Positions 27,601 through 37,257 of a stretch of 64,000 nt of DNA are shown here, piece after piece (the stretch's first letter is position 1; each line of letters opens with the position of its first letter). A program made the translations under genes and the position numbers. The notes under the pieces were generated by a model. It did no database searches, had not been told where the DNA came from, and was given only the letters and a program-made list of their open reading frames with translations. The stretch is taken from positions 1 to 64,000 of the forward strand of contig JAFKHV010000008.1 of assembly GCA_017306715.1 (NCBI GenBank), in the 5' to 3' direction. The DNA is from Legionella sp. GTDB lineage: Bacteria; Pseudomonadota; Gammaproteobacteria; Legionellales; Legionellaceae.

Positions 27601-30544
27601 CGGTATTTTGTTCATTTCGATTATTTTCAAGAATGCGATTCTCAAGTGCCAGAGCTTCTTTTGAAATCCAATAAGTATTAGCATGAATAAGCGCACCCGC
27701 CTCTGAATGTTCTTCAATTGCTCGTTCAATATCTTTAATTTCTACTTTGCCAAGTGCAAAACTCATCGCTTGCGTGAGCAAATCCTTATGCAGAAATGCT
27801 GCATCCCGTTCTGAAAGCTTGGCGGTGGTATAGGATACGGCAAGAGCTGCAACTGCTGTTGCATCCAAATCTTTATGAGAGGCTGTGAGCATCGTGCTTA
27901 AATGTTCTAAATCATTATTAAAAGCGCTCGGTGCAAAAACACTGTCTCGATAAACTCTCAACGGTTTGCCTTCTGCCACCTCACTGAGTGTCCAAGACAT
28001 TTGTGCTTTATCTAATTGCTCAATGGCTTTTTCTTTATCCTGCGTAAAAATTTTAATTCGAGGAGAACATTCCGACAGTTCTCCTAAGATATTTTTATTA
28101 AGTTGATAACTGTTTAAGGCGACCAGTACATCAGTTGCGTTTCGAGTAAGTGCATTAGGCTTTTTAACGTAATTATAACTCAGTGAAAAACAACTTAATT
28201 CCTCATTAGAGAGATATAAATCCGCATTATCATAATGCATCATCACCCCATCCTCTCGAATTGCTTTTACATTAAAAATCTCACCTCGTTCAAATTTCAT
28301 TCGCCCTATGCGAAGACTGCGTTCAGTAACCAGCTGCTCACCAATGCAAAACTCTAGTTTATGGCTTTTGGTTACTAAAAAATTATTATTCTTCTGTATT
28401 TCTAGCAATTTTTTTTCGCCATGGGAACTTTGTAGATGAAGTGTGGTGTCATCTTTCCCAATTACTTTAAATTGACTTTGTTCATGCTCAAAGGGATTAA
28501 GCGTAATCTGGTCGCCTACATCATAAAACTTAGAATGTCGTTTTTGTGTTTCAGATAAACTCTGATTAGATAACACCCTCACTTCTTTAGTCTGTAGAGA
28601 CAAAATCCCCTTTTGTTGTAATTGAGTGCGAATTAATGATGTTAACGAATCAGCATCTTTAGTGGTTAAAGCCATTACCTGGGTTAACTGTCGCATATCT
28701 TCAGGAATCTGGACGTAAGCCTGGGCTAAATCACAATGTGTTTTAGTGCTTTGTACCACGTCAACACATACGTTTTTTTCTTGAGTTTTAGAACGAAGCG
28801 CAATAAATCCTGCATCTTTTAAAGCTTTAATTGGACTTCCTGCAGCAAATCCTTCTGTGGATCGGATGTTATTCAATAAAACCAGTTTACTGTCCGTGCG
28901 CGAACTGAGCCGCTCAAGGGTTGATAAATCTTTATATGAAAGCTTTTGAGCATCATGAACAATGACTAAATCATTTCGCGAACATGGTTCAGGATTGGCC
29001 TTATCATAACGGGTGCTAAAGCCTGCAACCGTTTGTACCAGATCTGCCTTAAAAAAATTTTTAACCGACTTCCAAAATGTAGACGCATCACGATTGATAG
29101 AATCACTTAAACGGTTAGATTGGAGTCGTCCCACATGCAATACCACCGCACGAAGCCCCTGAGATTCACTTTCATTGACTAAATCTTCAATTAAATTTTT
29201 TTCATGGGTCAAACCGTTTACATCAATTAATTGTATCCTGTCTTTCGTTTTTAGAATCGAATTACTTAGCCCTGATTTATTGCATTCGATACTAAAAGCC
29301 GTGCCTAAGGTTGCTTTACATTGACCTACAAAAACTTTTTCCTGACGGACTAAATCATGAGTTGTGTAGTAATCTGATTTCACGCCCAATATTTCTTTTT
29401 CACTAAAACGTTTGGCAATCTCTGCTTCTATTTCCAGATGATCCACGGTGCCTATTGCAAAGACATAGGCAGTACGCACTAGTTCTGCATGTTTTATCTG
29501 GGTTCTATAGGGAGATAAATGCTCTAGTGCATCATTAAGTGCTCCCTTGGCTGTTTCACTGGCCAATATACCTTCAAGTGGCTCAATTACTCCTTTATCC
29601 TTATTTTGTGAGTGCTCAATAAGTTCTGAGAGATTAACCCCTTGTTTTTCAGCTTCTTCTCTCCAAACCGTTCCTAATGATTGGCTGTTAACTGATTCTT
29701 TGGAGCGTCTTGTATCCAAATTCGCTTTCTCAGCAGCTTTTGCACTGGATAATCCTTTTTCGCTTAAACTGGTTAGAATCTGTTGTCGACGTTTAGAGCT
29801 TTTATCAATAAAATCCTGTGGTACCCCTTTAATTTCAAAATTGCCGTACTGATCTTTAACCTCTATGTCATACCCGATGTCGCACGCCCCTTTTGCAAGT
29901 GACGAATTGTATATAAGGCCAAAATAGTGCTGGTTTTGGTAAATTATTTCACGAAAACCATTATCAGGATGTTCCTTGTCAGATCGAGACTTAGAGGACA
30001 GAGATCGCCACTCATTATCCTTTCGCTTTGTCATGTTCATTATCAAACAGTGATCGTGCAACAGGGCATCAAGTTCTCGTGATGTGGTATGTTGGAATAG
30101 AGCTACCACCAAATTGTCAGTCTTCTCAAATCCAGTTTGTCCGTTAAAGGTAACCCGAGCTTCTGCGGCCATTTTTTGAATTGCATCGAGGGTAGTCCTT
30201 ACAGCTTTATTATGTACATCAACAAGTCGTTTATCCCCGCCTACCAGAGCTAAAATCGAAACCGATTTAGGCGCAGATAAAGTAATATCCGTTGCCGGTC
30301 GATGTTCTAACTCCCCATATTGATTCATTCTCCCCAATTGCTGGCCAGAAGGCATCCGCCCTTCTAATAATTGTAAAAACATACCAGGTTCAACTTGACC
30401 TGATAATTCTAAATCAGATGCCCCCTTCCCATACCAGGTAGTTGATTCATCTAGGGTAGACACATCGGTTAAATAATAATTGTCTTGAGCACTGTAGTAT
30501 TGACTGGCACTGGCCGCACTGGTGATTGCTTTAATGGTGAGCAT
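24686..30544 (-). CDS. traI: TraI: MobF relaxase and helicase with a primase/Toprim C-terminus
   Basis: This 1952-residue protein nicks oriT and unwinds the transferred strand. Tyr16, Tyr17, Tyr23 and Tyr24 occupy the same positions as in F TraI. The metal-binding His triad is His152, His163 and His165 (HDHCLIMN). A decayed helicase domain follows, then an active RecD-like helicase with Walker A AGVGKTTMM (near 1020) and FIIDEAS. Residues from about 1480 are unlike F TraI: a CHC2-like stretch NTNNGLWNNFETGEKGNALQ, then a Toprim fold (TEGAETGLSLL near 1753, FCLDNDG near 1795). This suggests priming of the transferred strand by the same polypeptide. It is the last large gene of the transfer operon. 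Confidence 0.9.
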   Translation of the reverse strand: MLTIKAITSAASASQYYSAQDNYYLTDVSTLDESTTWYGKGASDLELSGQVEPGMFLQLLEGRMPSGQQLGRMNQYGELEHRPATDITLSAPKSVSILALVGGDKRLVDVHNKAVRTTLDAIQKMAAEARVTFNGQTGFEKTDNLVVALFQHTTSRELDALLHDHCLIMNMTKRKDNEWRSLSSKSRSDKEHPDNGFREIIYQNQHYFGLIYNSSLAKGACDIGYDIEVKDQYGNFEIKGVPQDFIDKSSKRRQQILTSLSEKGLSSAKAAEKANLDTRRSKESVNSQSLGTVWREEAEKQGVNLSELIEHSQNKDKGVIEPLEGILASETAKGALNDALEHLSPYRTQIKHAELVRTAYVFAIGTVDHLEIEAEIAKRFSEKEILGVKSDYYTTHDLVRQEKVFVGQCKATLGTAFSIECNKSGLSNSILKTKDRIQLIDVNGLTHEKNLIEDLVNESESQGLRAVVLHVGRLQSNRLSDSINRDASTFWKSVKNFFKADLVQTVAGFSTRYDKANPEPCSRNDLVIVHDAQKLSYKDLSTLERLSSRTDSKLVLLNNIRSTEGFAAGSPIKALKDAGFIALRSKTQEKNVCVDVVQSTKTHCDLAQAYVQIPEDMRQLTQVMALTTKDADSLTSLIRTQLQQKGILSLQTKEVRVLSNQSLSETQKRHSKFYDVGDQITLNPFEHEQSQFKVIGKDDTTLHLQSSHGEKKLLEIQKNNNFLVTKSHKLEFCIGEQLVTERSLRIGRMKFERGEIFNVKAIREDGVMMHYDNADLYLSNEELSCFSLSYNYVKKPNALTRNATDVLVALNSYQLNKNILGELSECSPRIKIFTQDKEKAIEQLDKAQMSWTLSEVAEGKPLRVYRDSVFAPSAFNNDLEHLSTMLTASHKDLDATAVAALAVSYTTAKLSERDAAFLHKDLLTQAMSFALGKVEIKDIERAIEEHSEAGALIHANTYWISKEALALENRILENNRNEQNTVVPISGSERLLSLPSTLTQGQKDAISLALTSSDRFVSVQGLAGVGKTTMMRQLQEFAKEKDYAVVGLAPMHTSKDEMIANGIEAMTIAKFLTESTQFRENTLFIIDEASMIGNRDYAAIQEKIISFKAKALFAGDITQLQSPASGIPHELTIKTGSQKIAKMTEIVRQKDSPILKKAVIHASNREIEDSFATLSTMNPEQFVKRQSGSDPAMKTSVITINCMDTKTKKNDYNRIYQAIATDYLTRIPEHQEKTLVIAHAHEDRKFINELIRKGLQEQGRVAREDTQCNRLPAKSMTKAELMHAKNYSRGDVVRFDASYSVARKGDYFSVEGISPDSNHLHCTSATGEKYVINPAALALKARMSVYTVEEAALAIGDKIRLRLTDKARGHIANKEYTIKRIEAGRAHLQSSDKTNELELQLNDKKDAHWDYAYSRTAFGAQSATETFVIALELAKRKIATTHRSHEIDITRPRQQVTIYTENATGLKERLAELKVDKISAYQIKTGENPLYNVTKSNETSGEKKGNEPEKYSPEHSKIISKSILSSNEINELLTQKIESLCEHLFGNSNRMSTPNNLRYGAKGSLSINTNNGLWNNFETGEKGNALQLISTQMGHADFKDTMDYAREFLNHPDSWIVSTRVKDPPKKERTHFKEAPNKKKYAEKLVNQSVDIKGTLAERYLKEFRKLTDFQDADLRFLPKINTWHGERKAAVPALLCIGKNSKGKINHVQVIRLDPVTGDKDHASNVVKQIYGSVNSCPIELNKKSTGSVTYLTEGAETGLSLLQVDPQANVKALLSKSNFLNVDTSRLTDKIVFCLDNDGKETFKDQIITKAVIRLKEMGKNVSIIMPEKMNNDFDDMLQKEGAAAVKSHMENPNDAYTFLEKEIKKAKGLIPGNNEYLKKYNENYALIKKVTSIENGQIASLKMIENNERNHLKNLGTLHKEYKSVHSETMNDRFIVPKIKDQKIMEREL

Positions 30545-30571
30545 GATGTTCCTTGTTCTACTTGTTTTGAA

Positions 30572-32533
30572 TTAAAAGAGGGTTTCTTCGTACTCAAAAG
30601 ACTCTTCAATGGCCTTTATACCTGTGGCTTTTTTACGAGGCTTAAACTCATCTTCTGCATTCTCATCTTCACCAACGTAATGTGCCGCTTCATCAAAGGC
30701 ACGCAGCTTTTTTACCTCCTCATTGACTTCAGGGTTATTTTGCACGCTTAAGGCATGTTGGTTGATTTTTTCCAGCGCATCAAAATCGATGGTGCGTTCG
30801 ATTAATGGCTCCATATGAGGCTTTCTATCAATGTAATCAGTTTGTATGCGGGCAATGGGGTGGTGACCTATGAGACGTACAAAGCACTCCAAATCTTCCA
30901 TGGTCATAATGGTTCCTGCATCCACAGTTTTGCGAACTACTCGTTGCGTTGCTATCGTGTTGCCATCGCGTATTGAATTTGGACCATAAGATTGGCTCTC
31001 ACGAACCTCTTCAATCACCTGTTCACCTAAATCCTCTGAGACCCATTTGGCAACACGACTCTTTGGGCTTCTAAAATAAAGGCTCGTATTGAGTAAATCC
31101 GTGATGGCATGTGCTTCATGATTGCCATACAAAAATTCAAGCTGTGAGATGGATTGAATGCCAATCGCAACGCAGCCTCCAAATTTTCGAATGTCTGCTA
31201 GTGTGTCAGAGAGCATTTCTAGGCGATGTAAACTCGCCAGCTCATCCATCACTAGCCAGATTCGTTTAGTAGCATTTGGTTTTAAGGATTGAATGGCCTG
31301 CATGGCCAACCCTAACCACAATGAAATAAGGGGTTTGATTTCTTTATGGTATTTTGAGCGCGATGTAATAAACAGCCATCCCTTTTTGGTATCGCCTGAT
31401 TCAGTAGCTTTTTTCACCCATTCTTTGATGGAAAATTTAGGCGCACCCAGGGTATTGAGTCCTTCAAGAAAGCGTAAAGATTTTGTGTAGGTGGCAAGAA
31501 CCGATTTAATCGAAATGGCTGTTTTTTCAATTTCTTTACTGACTAGATTTTCTGACTCAGTACCCTTTAAAATATCACGCATTTGATCAAGCGTTGTAGT
31601 AAGCAACAATTGGAGTAAAAAGATAGCGCTCTTATCGTCCCGCTCCCTTATTTTCCAGGCCATGCTAGTTAAAATAGTACGTGCAGAATCCACCCAGAAT
31701 GGGTCGCTTCCTTGAGCAGTTTTTGGGATAAGGTAGGTCGCAAGACTTCCAAACTCGATGGGATTATCACACTCAGACCATAAATCCCAATTAGCACAAG
31801 AGGCTGATACTGGATTAAGCTCTACATCAGTAACATCATTAAAAAAATACGGTTTTATGGTACATTCTTTATCATAAATAATGGCAGGTTCACCCAATCG
31901 TCTAATTTCATCCAGTAAGCGCATCATGGCTTGGGTTTTTCCTGAGCCAGTTGAGCCGTGAAAGAAAAATCCTTGGAATTCGGAACGTGCAGGAATGGGG
32001 AGAGTGGTTAACAAACGCACATCCGAAACACCACGAGCACCTTTACTCACTGAACGAACCACTTCTTTAGTTGTGCGCGCAAGCTCCGTACCAGAGATAA
32101 GCTTGTCGTTAGAGTATTTCTCGCCTTTTTGAATGAAAAATCGCGTGAAAAAGGCAACAATTCCACAATAAATCACCCCTCCCAGGCACAAAACACTCAC
32201 CCCATGCTTGATTAAGGTCGATTTAGCAGTAAGAACTGCTGCCTGAATAGCATGAGAAGTGAGAAAAAAGTGCGCCGAAAATCCACCAATTCCAGCCTCT
32301 TTCCAGACTACGGTATCACCGAACCCAATGCGTTTTAAAAAATCACAATACAACTGCATGCTTAACAGTTTTAGCTCGGAAAAAGAGGTATAAAGCATGA
32401 GACATATGACTAAAACCACATAACCAATAATTGCCCAGGTAAAAATCCGATTCGTGACTTGAATCATCATTTTGGTTTTATAATCAAAAATCTGACCGCC
32501 ACGGATGAATTGAATGCCTTTTTTCTTCATCAC
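30572..32533 (-). CDS. traD: TraD: type IV coupling protein
   Basis: The 653-residue ATPase links the relaxosome to the transfer channel. Two membrane segments lie near the N-terminus (about 30-55 and 100-130). Walker A is GSTGSGKTQAMM (near 197), and Walker B is WLVMDELASL. The C-terminal tail is acidic and charged, as in F TraD, where it contacts TraM or TraI, but shorter (F TraD has 717 residues). Its ATG overlaps the preceding gene by four bases. Confidence 0.9.
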   Translation of the reverse strand: MMKKKGIQFIRGGQIFDYKTKMMIQVTNRIFTWAIIGYVVLVICLMLYTSFSELKLLSMQLYCDFLKRIGFGDTVVWKEAGIGGFSAHFFLTSHAIQAAVLTAKSTLIKHGVSVLCLGGVIYCGIVAFFTRFFIQKGEKYSNDKLISGTELARTTKEVVRSVSKGARGVSDVRLLTTLPIPARSEFQGFFFHGSTGSGKTQAMMRLLDEIRRLGEPAIIYDKECTIKPYFFNDVTDVELNPVSASCANWDLWSECDNPIEFGSLATYLIPKTAQGSDPFWVDSARTILTSMAWKIRERDDKSAIFLLQLLLTTTLDQMRDILKGTESENLVSKEIEKTAISIKSVLATYTKSLRFLEGLNTLGAPKFSIKEWVKKATESGDTKKGWLFITSRSKYHKEIKPLISLWLGLAMQAIQSLKPNATKRIWLVMDELASLHRLEMLSDTLADIRKFGGCVAIGIQSISQLEFLYGNHEAHAITDLLNTSLYFRSPKSRVAKWVSEDLGEQVIEEVRESQSYGPNSIRDGNTIATQRVVRKTVDAGTIMTMEDLECFVRLIGHHPIARIQTDYIDRKPHMEPLIERTIDFDALEKINQHALSVQNNPEVNEEVKKLRAFDEAAHYVGEDENAEDEFKPRKKATGIKAIEESFEYEETLF

Positions 32534-33156
32534 GCATCCTTACTTGAATGAGTATTTTGATGGGACTTTCTGGCTTTTGTTATTATTTCTGACAGGACAT
32601 TAAACACAGCGCCCAGACCTAAGCGGTCAAGCTCCACTCCTGCCAGAAGCCCTGTGATACCAACTGCAACAATGAAAGAGATGATCTGTGAAAAAATTGT
32701 GATAAAGGCAAGAACATCAAGATCATTCATGTGATCATCCATTCCTGCTACAACAACAAGTGTGATAAGAGCGTACGATACGCTATAGATTCCCAAAAAG
32801 ACCCAGCCTAAATGTCTGAATATTTTTTTCATCAGGCCTTCTGTCTTTAAGCGTCCTTTAATAAGTTTGCTGATGATAATGAAACGACTAAGTACCATAC
32901 CAAGAACGAAGGTTGCCATAAAACAGGCCATCCAGCTGCCTATCATTAAGCTTACTGTAAAAGTAATTGGATAAAGCCCAGTTCCCATTAATACAAGACG
33001 AACACACGTATTAATGGCAAGTAACACAAAAGAAAGTTTGAATGCCAGCCAAAGTACCCTTCCATATAAGTCTTTGGCTGATACATAGCCCATTTTCAGG
33101 GTTGAGAGAGTTGCCAAATCTCCTTTGATAGCATCTTCTATTTGCTGTAGCTCCAT
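32530..33156 (-). CDS. Membrane protein between traG and traD (TraS-like position)
   Basis: The 208-residue protein has four or five hydrophobic segments and no recognised motif. It occupies the place of traS/traT in F, between traG and traD, so inner-membrane entry exclusion is a reasonable guess. TraS proteins diverge quickly and cannot be recognised by sequence alone. It is one base from traG and overlaps traD. Confidence 0.5.
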   Translation of the reverse strand: MELQQIEDAIKGDLATLSTLKMGYVSAKDLYGRVLWLAFKLSFVLLAINTCVRLVLMGTGLYPITFTVSLMIGSWMACFMATFVLGMVLSRFIIISKLIKGRLKTEGLMKKIFRHLGWVFLGIYSVSYALITLVVVAGMDDHMNDLDVLAFITIFSQIISFIVAVGITGLLAGVELDRLGLGAVFNVLSEIITKARKSHQNTHSSKDA

Positions 33157-33157
33157 T

Positions 33158-35890
33158 TTATTGCTCCTTGTTTAGTTTCTTGTGTTTATTTTTAATGGTT
33201 TTATCCGTACCATCCAGCACATGATTCGCGGTTTTTACAATGGCTCCTGCATCGTTTGTTACTGACTCCAGGCGATGATCAGCCTGGATATTTTTTGCTG
33301 CCGTCATTTGTTCTGAGCTCATGTGCATCAACCCCATACGGGATGCCTTTCTATCCACTGAATGCCCATCTCTCCGATACTGCTGTCGTATCCCGCTGGA
33401 TTGATTGATTAACGCAGCATTGCGTTGATGGTCAGCATGAACATCGGCTCCCGTTTTTGATAAGACGGAGCTCACTTGAGCAGACACGGCACTATGACCG
33501 GCGCTTGAATTTAAAAATTCAGTAGCCCACTTGTTTTGGGTTGCAATACTGGCGCTGTCCGCCTGCAACATCACTTGTTCTCCACGAGCACCAAATCGTT
33601 CCACCACCCAGTCGTGATAGGCCTGATTTAAATTATTATCAATAGACCGCGCATTCTCTGTTGCATGACTTGCCGCATTTTGTAATTGTTGCCCATGGGC
33701 GTATTCACTGGATGATTGCTTAATGAGTGATGTACCCGATGCAAAATTCGCCCCTATTTGCTCAGCCTGGCTTAAGTTGCGCGAATCGCTTGCATCGAGA
33801 TGGCTGTTTTGTGCCGTACTTACCATGTGGTTGAACGCCTCATTAAATGCCTGGCCTTCACTGGAATTATTAAACCATTGCATACTATGATTTGTTGAAC
33901 CTTGAGTTCTTGCTGTAGCCGAACCTTCAATTGATGCTCCTGTCCCCATTTCAAACACCTTGCCAAAGAATTGTTTGTTAGAACTCAGTCTTTCAGTGAT
34001 TGCAGCTTCTGCACTGATATGGCCGGATACATCATGATGTTTGTTATAGTGATGTACAGCATCCTTCATGGTACGCAAATCCTGACTGATGCTGTCTGTG
34101 GTAGTATTACTCACCCCTTTTCCACTTCTAAAATCATTCGCATCAGTACTGGTAAAATTCTTCATTTCCGATAAGGCGGCTTGCAGATGAGAATCCGCTG
34201 CTGTTCGAAGTTGCGCGGCATTGCTAAATGATTTATTCGCACTTTGATGGAGTGAATCAACAACTCTGTCTGAACCATGTACGCTCACTGCAGCACTGGA
34301 TATGGCCGGTTGGATATTGCCCACCCGCGAACCATCTGCATTTTGAGATAAGAGAGCACCATTGCCCATTTGCAGGGTACTTCGTCCTTCGGCATGATGG
34401 CGATTCGTATCGAACTTATGCGCATTCGTATTGTCATAATTCATATTCCATCCACTATAAGAGGCCATGGAAATGTTACCCTGTGCAGCAGATTGCGCTT
34501 CACCAACCGACAAGGATTGCGCCATCCCTCCAAAATGTTGGGCAGCATTACTTAATATAGGACCTAATCCTTTAGTAATATAATAGGCAAGAAATGGCAC
34601 GCTTGCCGCGAGAGCACCTGCAGTGTAGGCAAAATTACTGTGATAGCTGGCCAATGAATCGATGTTAGAAAAAGTAACACCTCCTGTTTTTTGGCCAAAC
34701 AAAGAAATGGTAGTGCTAGATGCAAGTGAAACGAAATAATGGATGATGATAAACATCGGAGGCCATGACCAAAGAAAAACCTGTGATTGCAGATACAGGA
34801 TGTAGACATTTACCTTAATCGGTAAATAAGCAAGTAAGACCACTAAAGGAAAAATACATAAAGTCAGCATCCACATAACAGTCATGTAATAAGGCAGGCG
34901 AAAACTGGCAAGCCAAAAACTGTTGGCCTCGGCCACATGCATTTTTTGGGTGCTGGTGGTGTTGGTGTAATTCATAAGCGCTGCATCCGCCCCTGAAAAA
35001 GCAAAAGCATCGGATGCTGCATCCCTTGTTGCATTAATTAAGATATTTTGAGTGAGGATTGCGGCTGAATCAGTTGATATGTTCATAAAATAATCATGAG
35101 CGGCTTGTAAATTACCGTCAATTTTTTCTTCGGAAGTTTTAAGCTTATCTCCTGGCATCATTAAATGGCCCAAACGGGCAAGCTCACGCTTGGCGGCAAC
35201 AGGTAATCGAGCTTTCAGGTTAGACGCAGCATCAATGCAGCTTAAATTGGTTCCGTCATGCAAAATCACTCGATAAACTGGCGATGGATTATTAAAATAG
35301 GTTTTAATGAGATTGGCGCTGTTCACCAATTCCTCTGGGCTGATTTGATGACTTGCCAATAGTTTGGCACCAAAGACACATTGGCGGATGTAGGCAGACA
35401 TATCCGTTGCCAAATCAGGCGACATGGAAAGCCGAGTATTCGTTGCCGCAAGCCAGGTTCTTGCTCCAAAAATCATGCCGGTTCTGTTATAATCTAAATC
35501 TCCTGGCATTTTAAACACATCGCTAAAAAGAGTGGTGACTCCATACCCCATACCGCTGATAATGGCGGCAGGTAAGGCAACTCCCAATGGGACATTATCA
35601 ACACGTAGCGCCTCGCCCGCCCCATCTGCCCATTGCATGTCAATGATTGCGACCGGAACCCGTATACCAATCAAACAACAGGACACCAAAAAAGTGGTCA
35701 GGAAAAAACGCACCAGAGATTCAAGTTTTTTACCAGTCACAAATTGATAGCCCACCAGAGAGACCGATAGAATCATCATGATCTCGATTGCTGATTGAAA
35801 AGTGTCCTCCTTAAGTAAAGCGACCATCGCATCGAGCACTGTTTTTAAAAATGCTCCATTTTGTGGGGTGTAAATCAGTAATGGGCTCAT
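33158..35890 (-). CDS. traG: TraG: mating-pair formation/stabilisation protein
   Basis: This 910-residue protein has an N-terminal membrane part (hydrophobic segments around 40-80, 330-400 and 430-450) that acts in pilus assembly. A long polar C-terminal periplasmic part is rich in Ser, Ala, Gln and His and coiled-coil-prone; in F it stabilises mating pairs and recognises TraS of the recipient. The length is close to F TraG (938). The ATG overlaps the traH stop by four bases. Confidence 0.88.
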   Translation of the reverse strand: MSPLLIYTPQNGAFLKTVLDAMVALLKEDTFQSAIEIMMILSVSLVGYQFVTGKKLESLVRFFLTTFLVSCCLIGIRVPVAIIDMQWADGAGEALRVDNVPLGVALPAAIISGMGYGVTTLFSDVFKMPGDLDYNRTGMIFGARTWLAATNTRLSMSPDLATDMSAYIRQCVFGAKLLASHQISPEELVNSANLIKTYFNNPSPVYRVILHDGTNLSCIDAASNLKARLPVAAKRELARLGHLMMPGDKLKTSEEKIDGNLQAAHDYFMNISTDSAAILTQNILINATRDAASDAFAFSGADAALMNYTNTTSTQKMHVAEANSFWLASFRLPYYMTVMWMLTLCIFPLVVLLAYLPIKVNVYILYLQSQVFLWSWPPMFIIIHYFVSLASSTTISLFGQKTGGVTFSNIDSLASYHSNFAYTAGALAASVPFLAYYITKGLGPILSNAAQHFGGMAQSLSVGEAQSAAQGNISMASYSGWNMNYDNTNAHKFDTNRHHAEGRSTLQMGNGALLSQNADGSRVGNIQPAISSAAVSVHGSDRVVDSLHQSANKSFSNAAQLRTAADSHLQAALSEMKNFTSTDANDFRSGKGVSNTTTDSISQDLRTMKDAVHHYNKHHDVSGHISAEAAITERLSSNKQFFGKVFEMGTGASIEGSATARTQGSTNHSMQWFNNSSEGQAFNEAFNHMVSTAQNSHLDASDSRNLSQAEQIGANFASGTSLIKQSSSEYAHGQQLQNAASHATENARSIDNNLNQAYHDWVVERFGARGEQVMLQADSASIATQNKWATEFLNSSAGHSAVSAQVSSVLSKTGADVHADHQRNAALINQSSGIRQQYRRDGHSVDRKASRMGLMHMSSEQMTAAKNIQADHRLESVTNDAGAIVKTANHVLDGTDKTIKNKHKKLNKEQ

Positions 35891-37257
35891 TGTGCACCTC
35901 CGGTGTACGATTGTCTTAGAATGGGCGTTAAGGCGCTCAGTGCCTGCTTCACGTTGTTTTGCACTAATTGATTGGTGGTGAGCGCTGAATTAAATCGCGC
36001 ACGGGTTTCTGCATTAAAGTTATCTACGAATTGTTGTGCCACCTGAACACTTTTAAAAAGCTTCTCTTCATTAGTACTGCCTAAATCCTTACCAGCAAGG
36101 GATGCCCGAATCACTTCAAGTGAATTTGCCAGATACTGGGCGAGCAAGTCTGTCGCTACACTTTGTGCTAATTCATAACTGCTTTGAATGCCTATGTTTT
36201 GTTGTGCACTGGCTGAAATAAGCTGAAATACTGAAGGTTGTGTCAGCTCAATTAATCCCTTTTGTTGTGGGGTTAATGCGGTACCTGATTTGATGTTTTC
36301 ATAGACGCCCTGCAGAATGGTTTGTACCTGAAACACCAGGGCATCGTGACTTGCAATAACCTGGCTTCCTTTAACGTTAATGTCCACACATTTCTTAGGC
36401 GTTCCATTATCCTTACACTGATAACTGGGTAACTTACCTCCATAAAGTAAAGCTTTAACAAAATCCTGATTCGTGGCAAGAGAGGGATACGTCTGCATTC
36501 CCCCCTTGGAATCAAAGACTAACGTTCCTGAAATAGACATGTATACTTCGGAAAGGCTTGAGTCTGATTTAATAAACTCATTGAGTTGTAATGCGTCCCA
36601 AACCACATTAGTATCCAACAGAACACGGTCTTTATATTCAGAATCAGTTTTTGCCTGTTCCAGTCGCTTTTCAATTTCACCACCTGTAGAGCATTTGTGC
36701 CGTGCCTCAGCCCAATCGGTATAAACGTTTCGATTACGCCCTATGTCCTCACACAAGCGCTGATGTGCTGCTCGATTTTTTGGATAAACCGCTGCGGTCA
36801 GATTTTCGCCCATTTCACATGAATTGAAATTAGTTCCATTAATGTCATTAGCAAGCTTTTGCATGTACTGCATGGCGTGAGCAATTTCTGGTAACTCAGT
36901 TTCTAAAGCAAGGTTTAGGGCATAGCCTGCTCCATTACTTAAAATATTCTGCATGAATGAGACAATTTGCTCTGATTTAATAAACGAAAAACCACCCGCA
37001 AAAATATCAATACCCCCACACCCTGAGCGAAATCCTGGTACATCTACATGTGCTATCTGAATAGATCGCACCTGATTTCTTGCATAGACTGAGCCTAATG
37101 ATGCAAAGCCTGCGGCCTGTGACTCATAGGACGAAGCACCGGTGACATTGGCTGAATAACCCAGATTATTAAAAAAATGATTGAGATCGCTACTTGCAGT
37201 GGCATAAGTTATTCCACTAAAGAGCAAGGCCATTGAGGCCATCAGAAATTTAATCAT
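35887..37257 (-). CDS. traH: TraH: F-type pilus assembly protein
   Basis: The 456-residue secreted protein has a signal peptide (LMASMALLFSGITYA) and the TraH region GFRSGCGGIDIFAGGFSFI near residue 80. It acts in the periplasm and outer membrane for pilus extension. I chose the ATG at 37257, seven bases after AGGAA; a TTG at 37272 is weaker. The start overlaps the trbB stop (ATGATTAA). Confidence 0.9.
   Translation of the reverse strand: MIKFLMASMALLFSGITYATASSDLNHFFNNLGYSANVTGASSYESQAAGFASLGSVYARNQVRSIQIAHVDVPGFRSGCGGIDIFAGGFSFIKSEQIVSFMQNILSNGAGYALNLALETELPEIAHAMQYMQKLANDINGTNFNSCEMGENLTAAVYPKNRAAHQRLCEDIGRNRNVYTDWAEARHKCSTGGEIEKRLEQAKTDSEYKDRVLLDTNVVWDALQLNEFIKSDSSLSEVYMSISGTLVFDSKGGMQTYPSLATNQDFVKALLYGGKLPSYQCKDNGTPKKCVDINVKGSQVIASHDALVFQVQTILQGVYENIKSGTALTPQQKGLIELTQPSVFQLISASAQQNIGIQSSYELAQSVATDLLAQYLANSLEVIRASLAGKDLGSTNEEKLFKSVQVAQQFVDNFNAETRARFNSALTTNQLVQNNVKQALSALTPILRQSYTGGAQ

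Noticed and set aside
34228-34560. Plus-strand frame inside traG
   Set aside because: It is antisense to the TraG C-terminal region and has no support beyond length.
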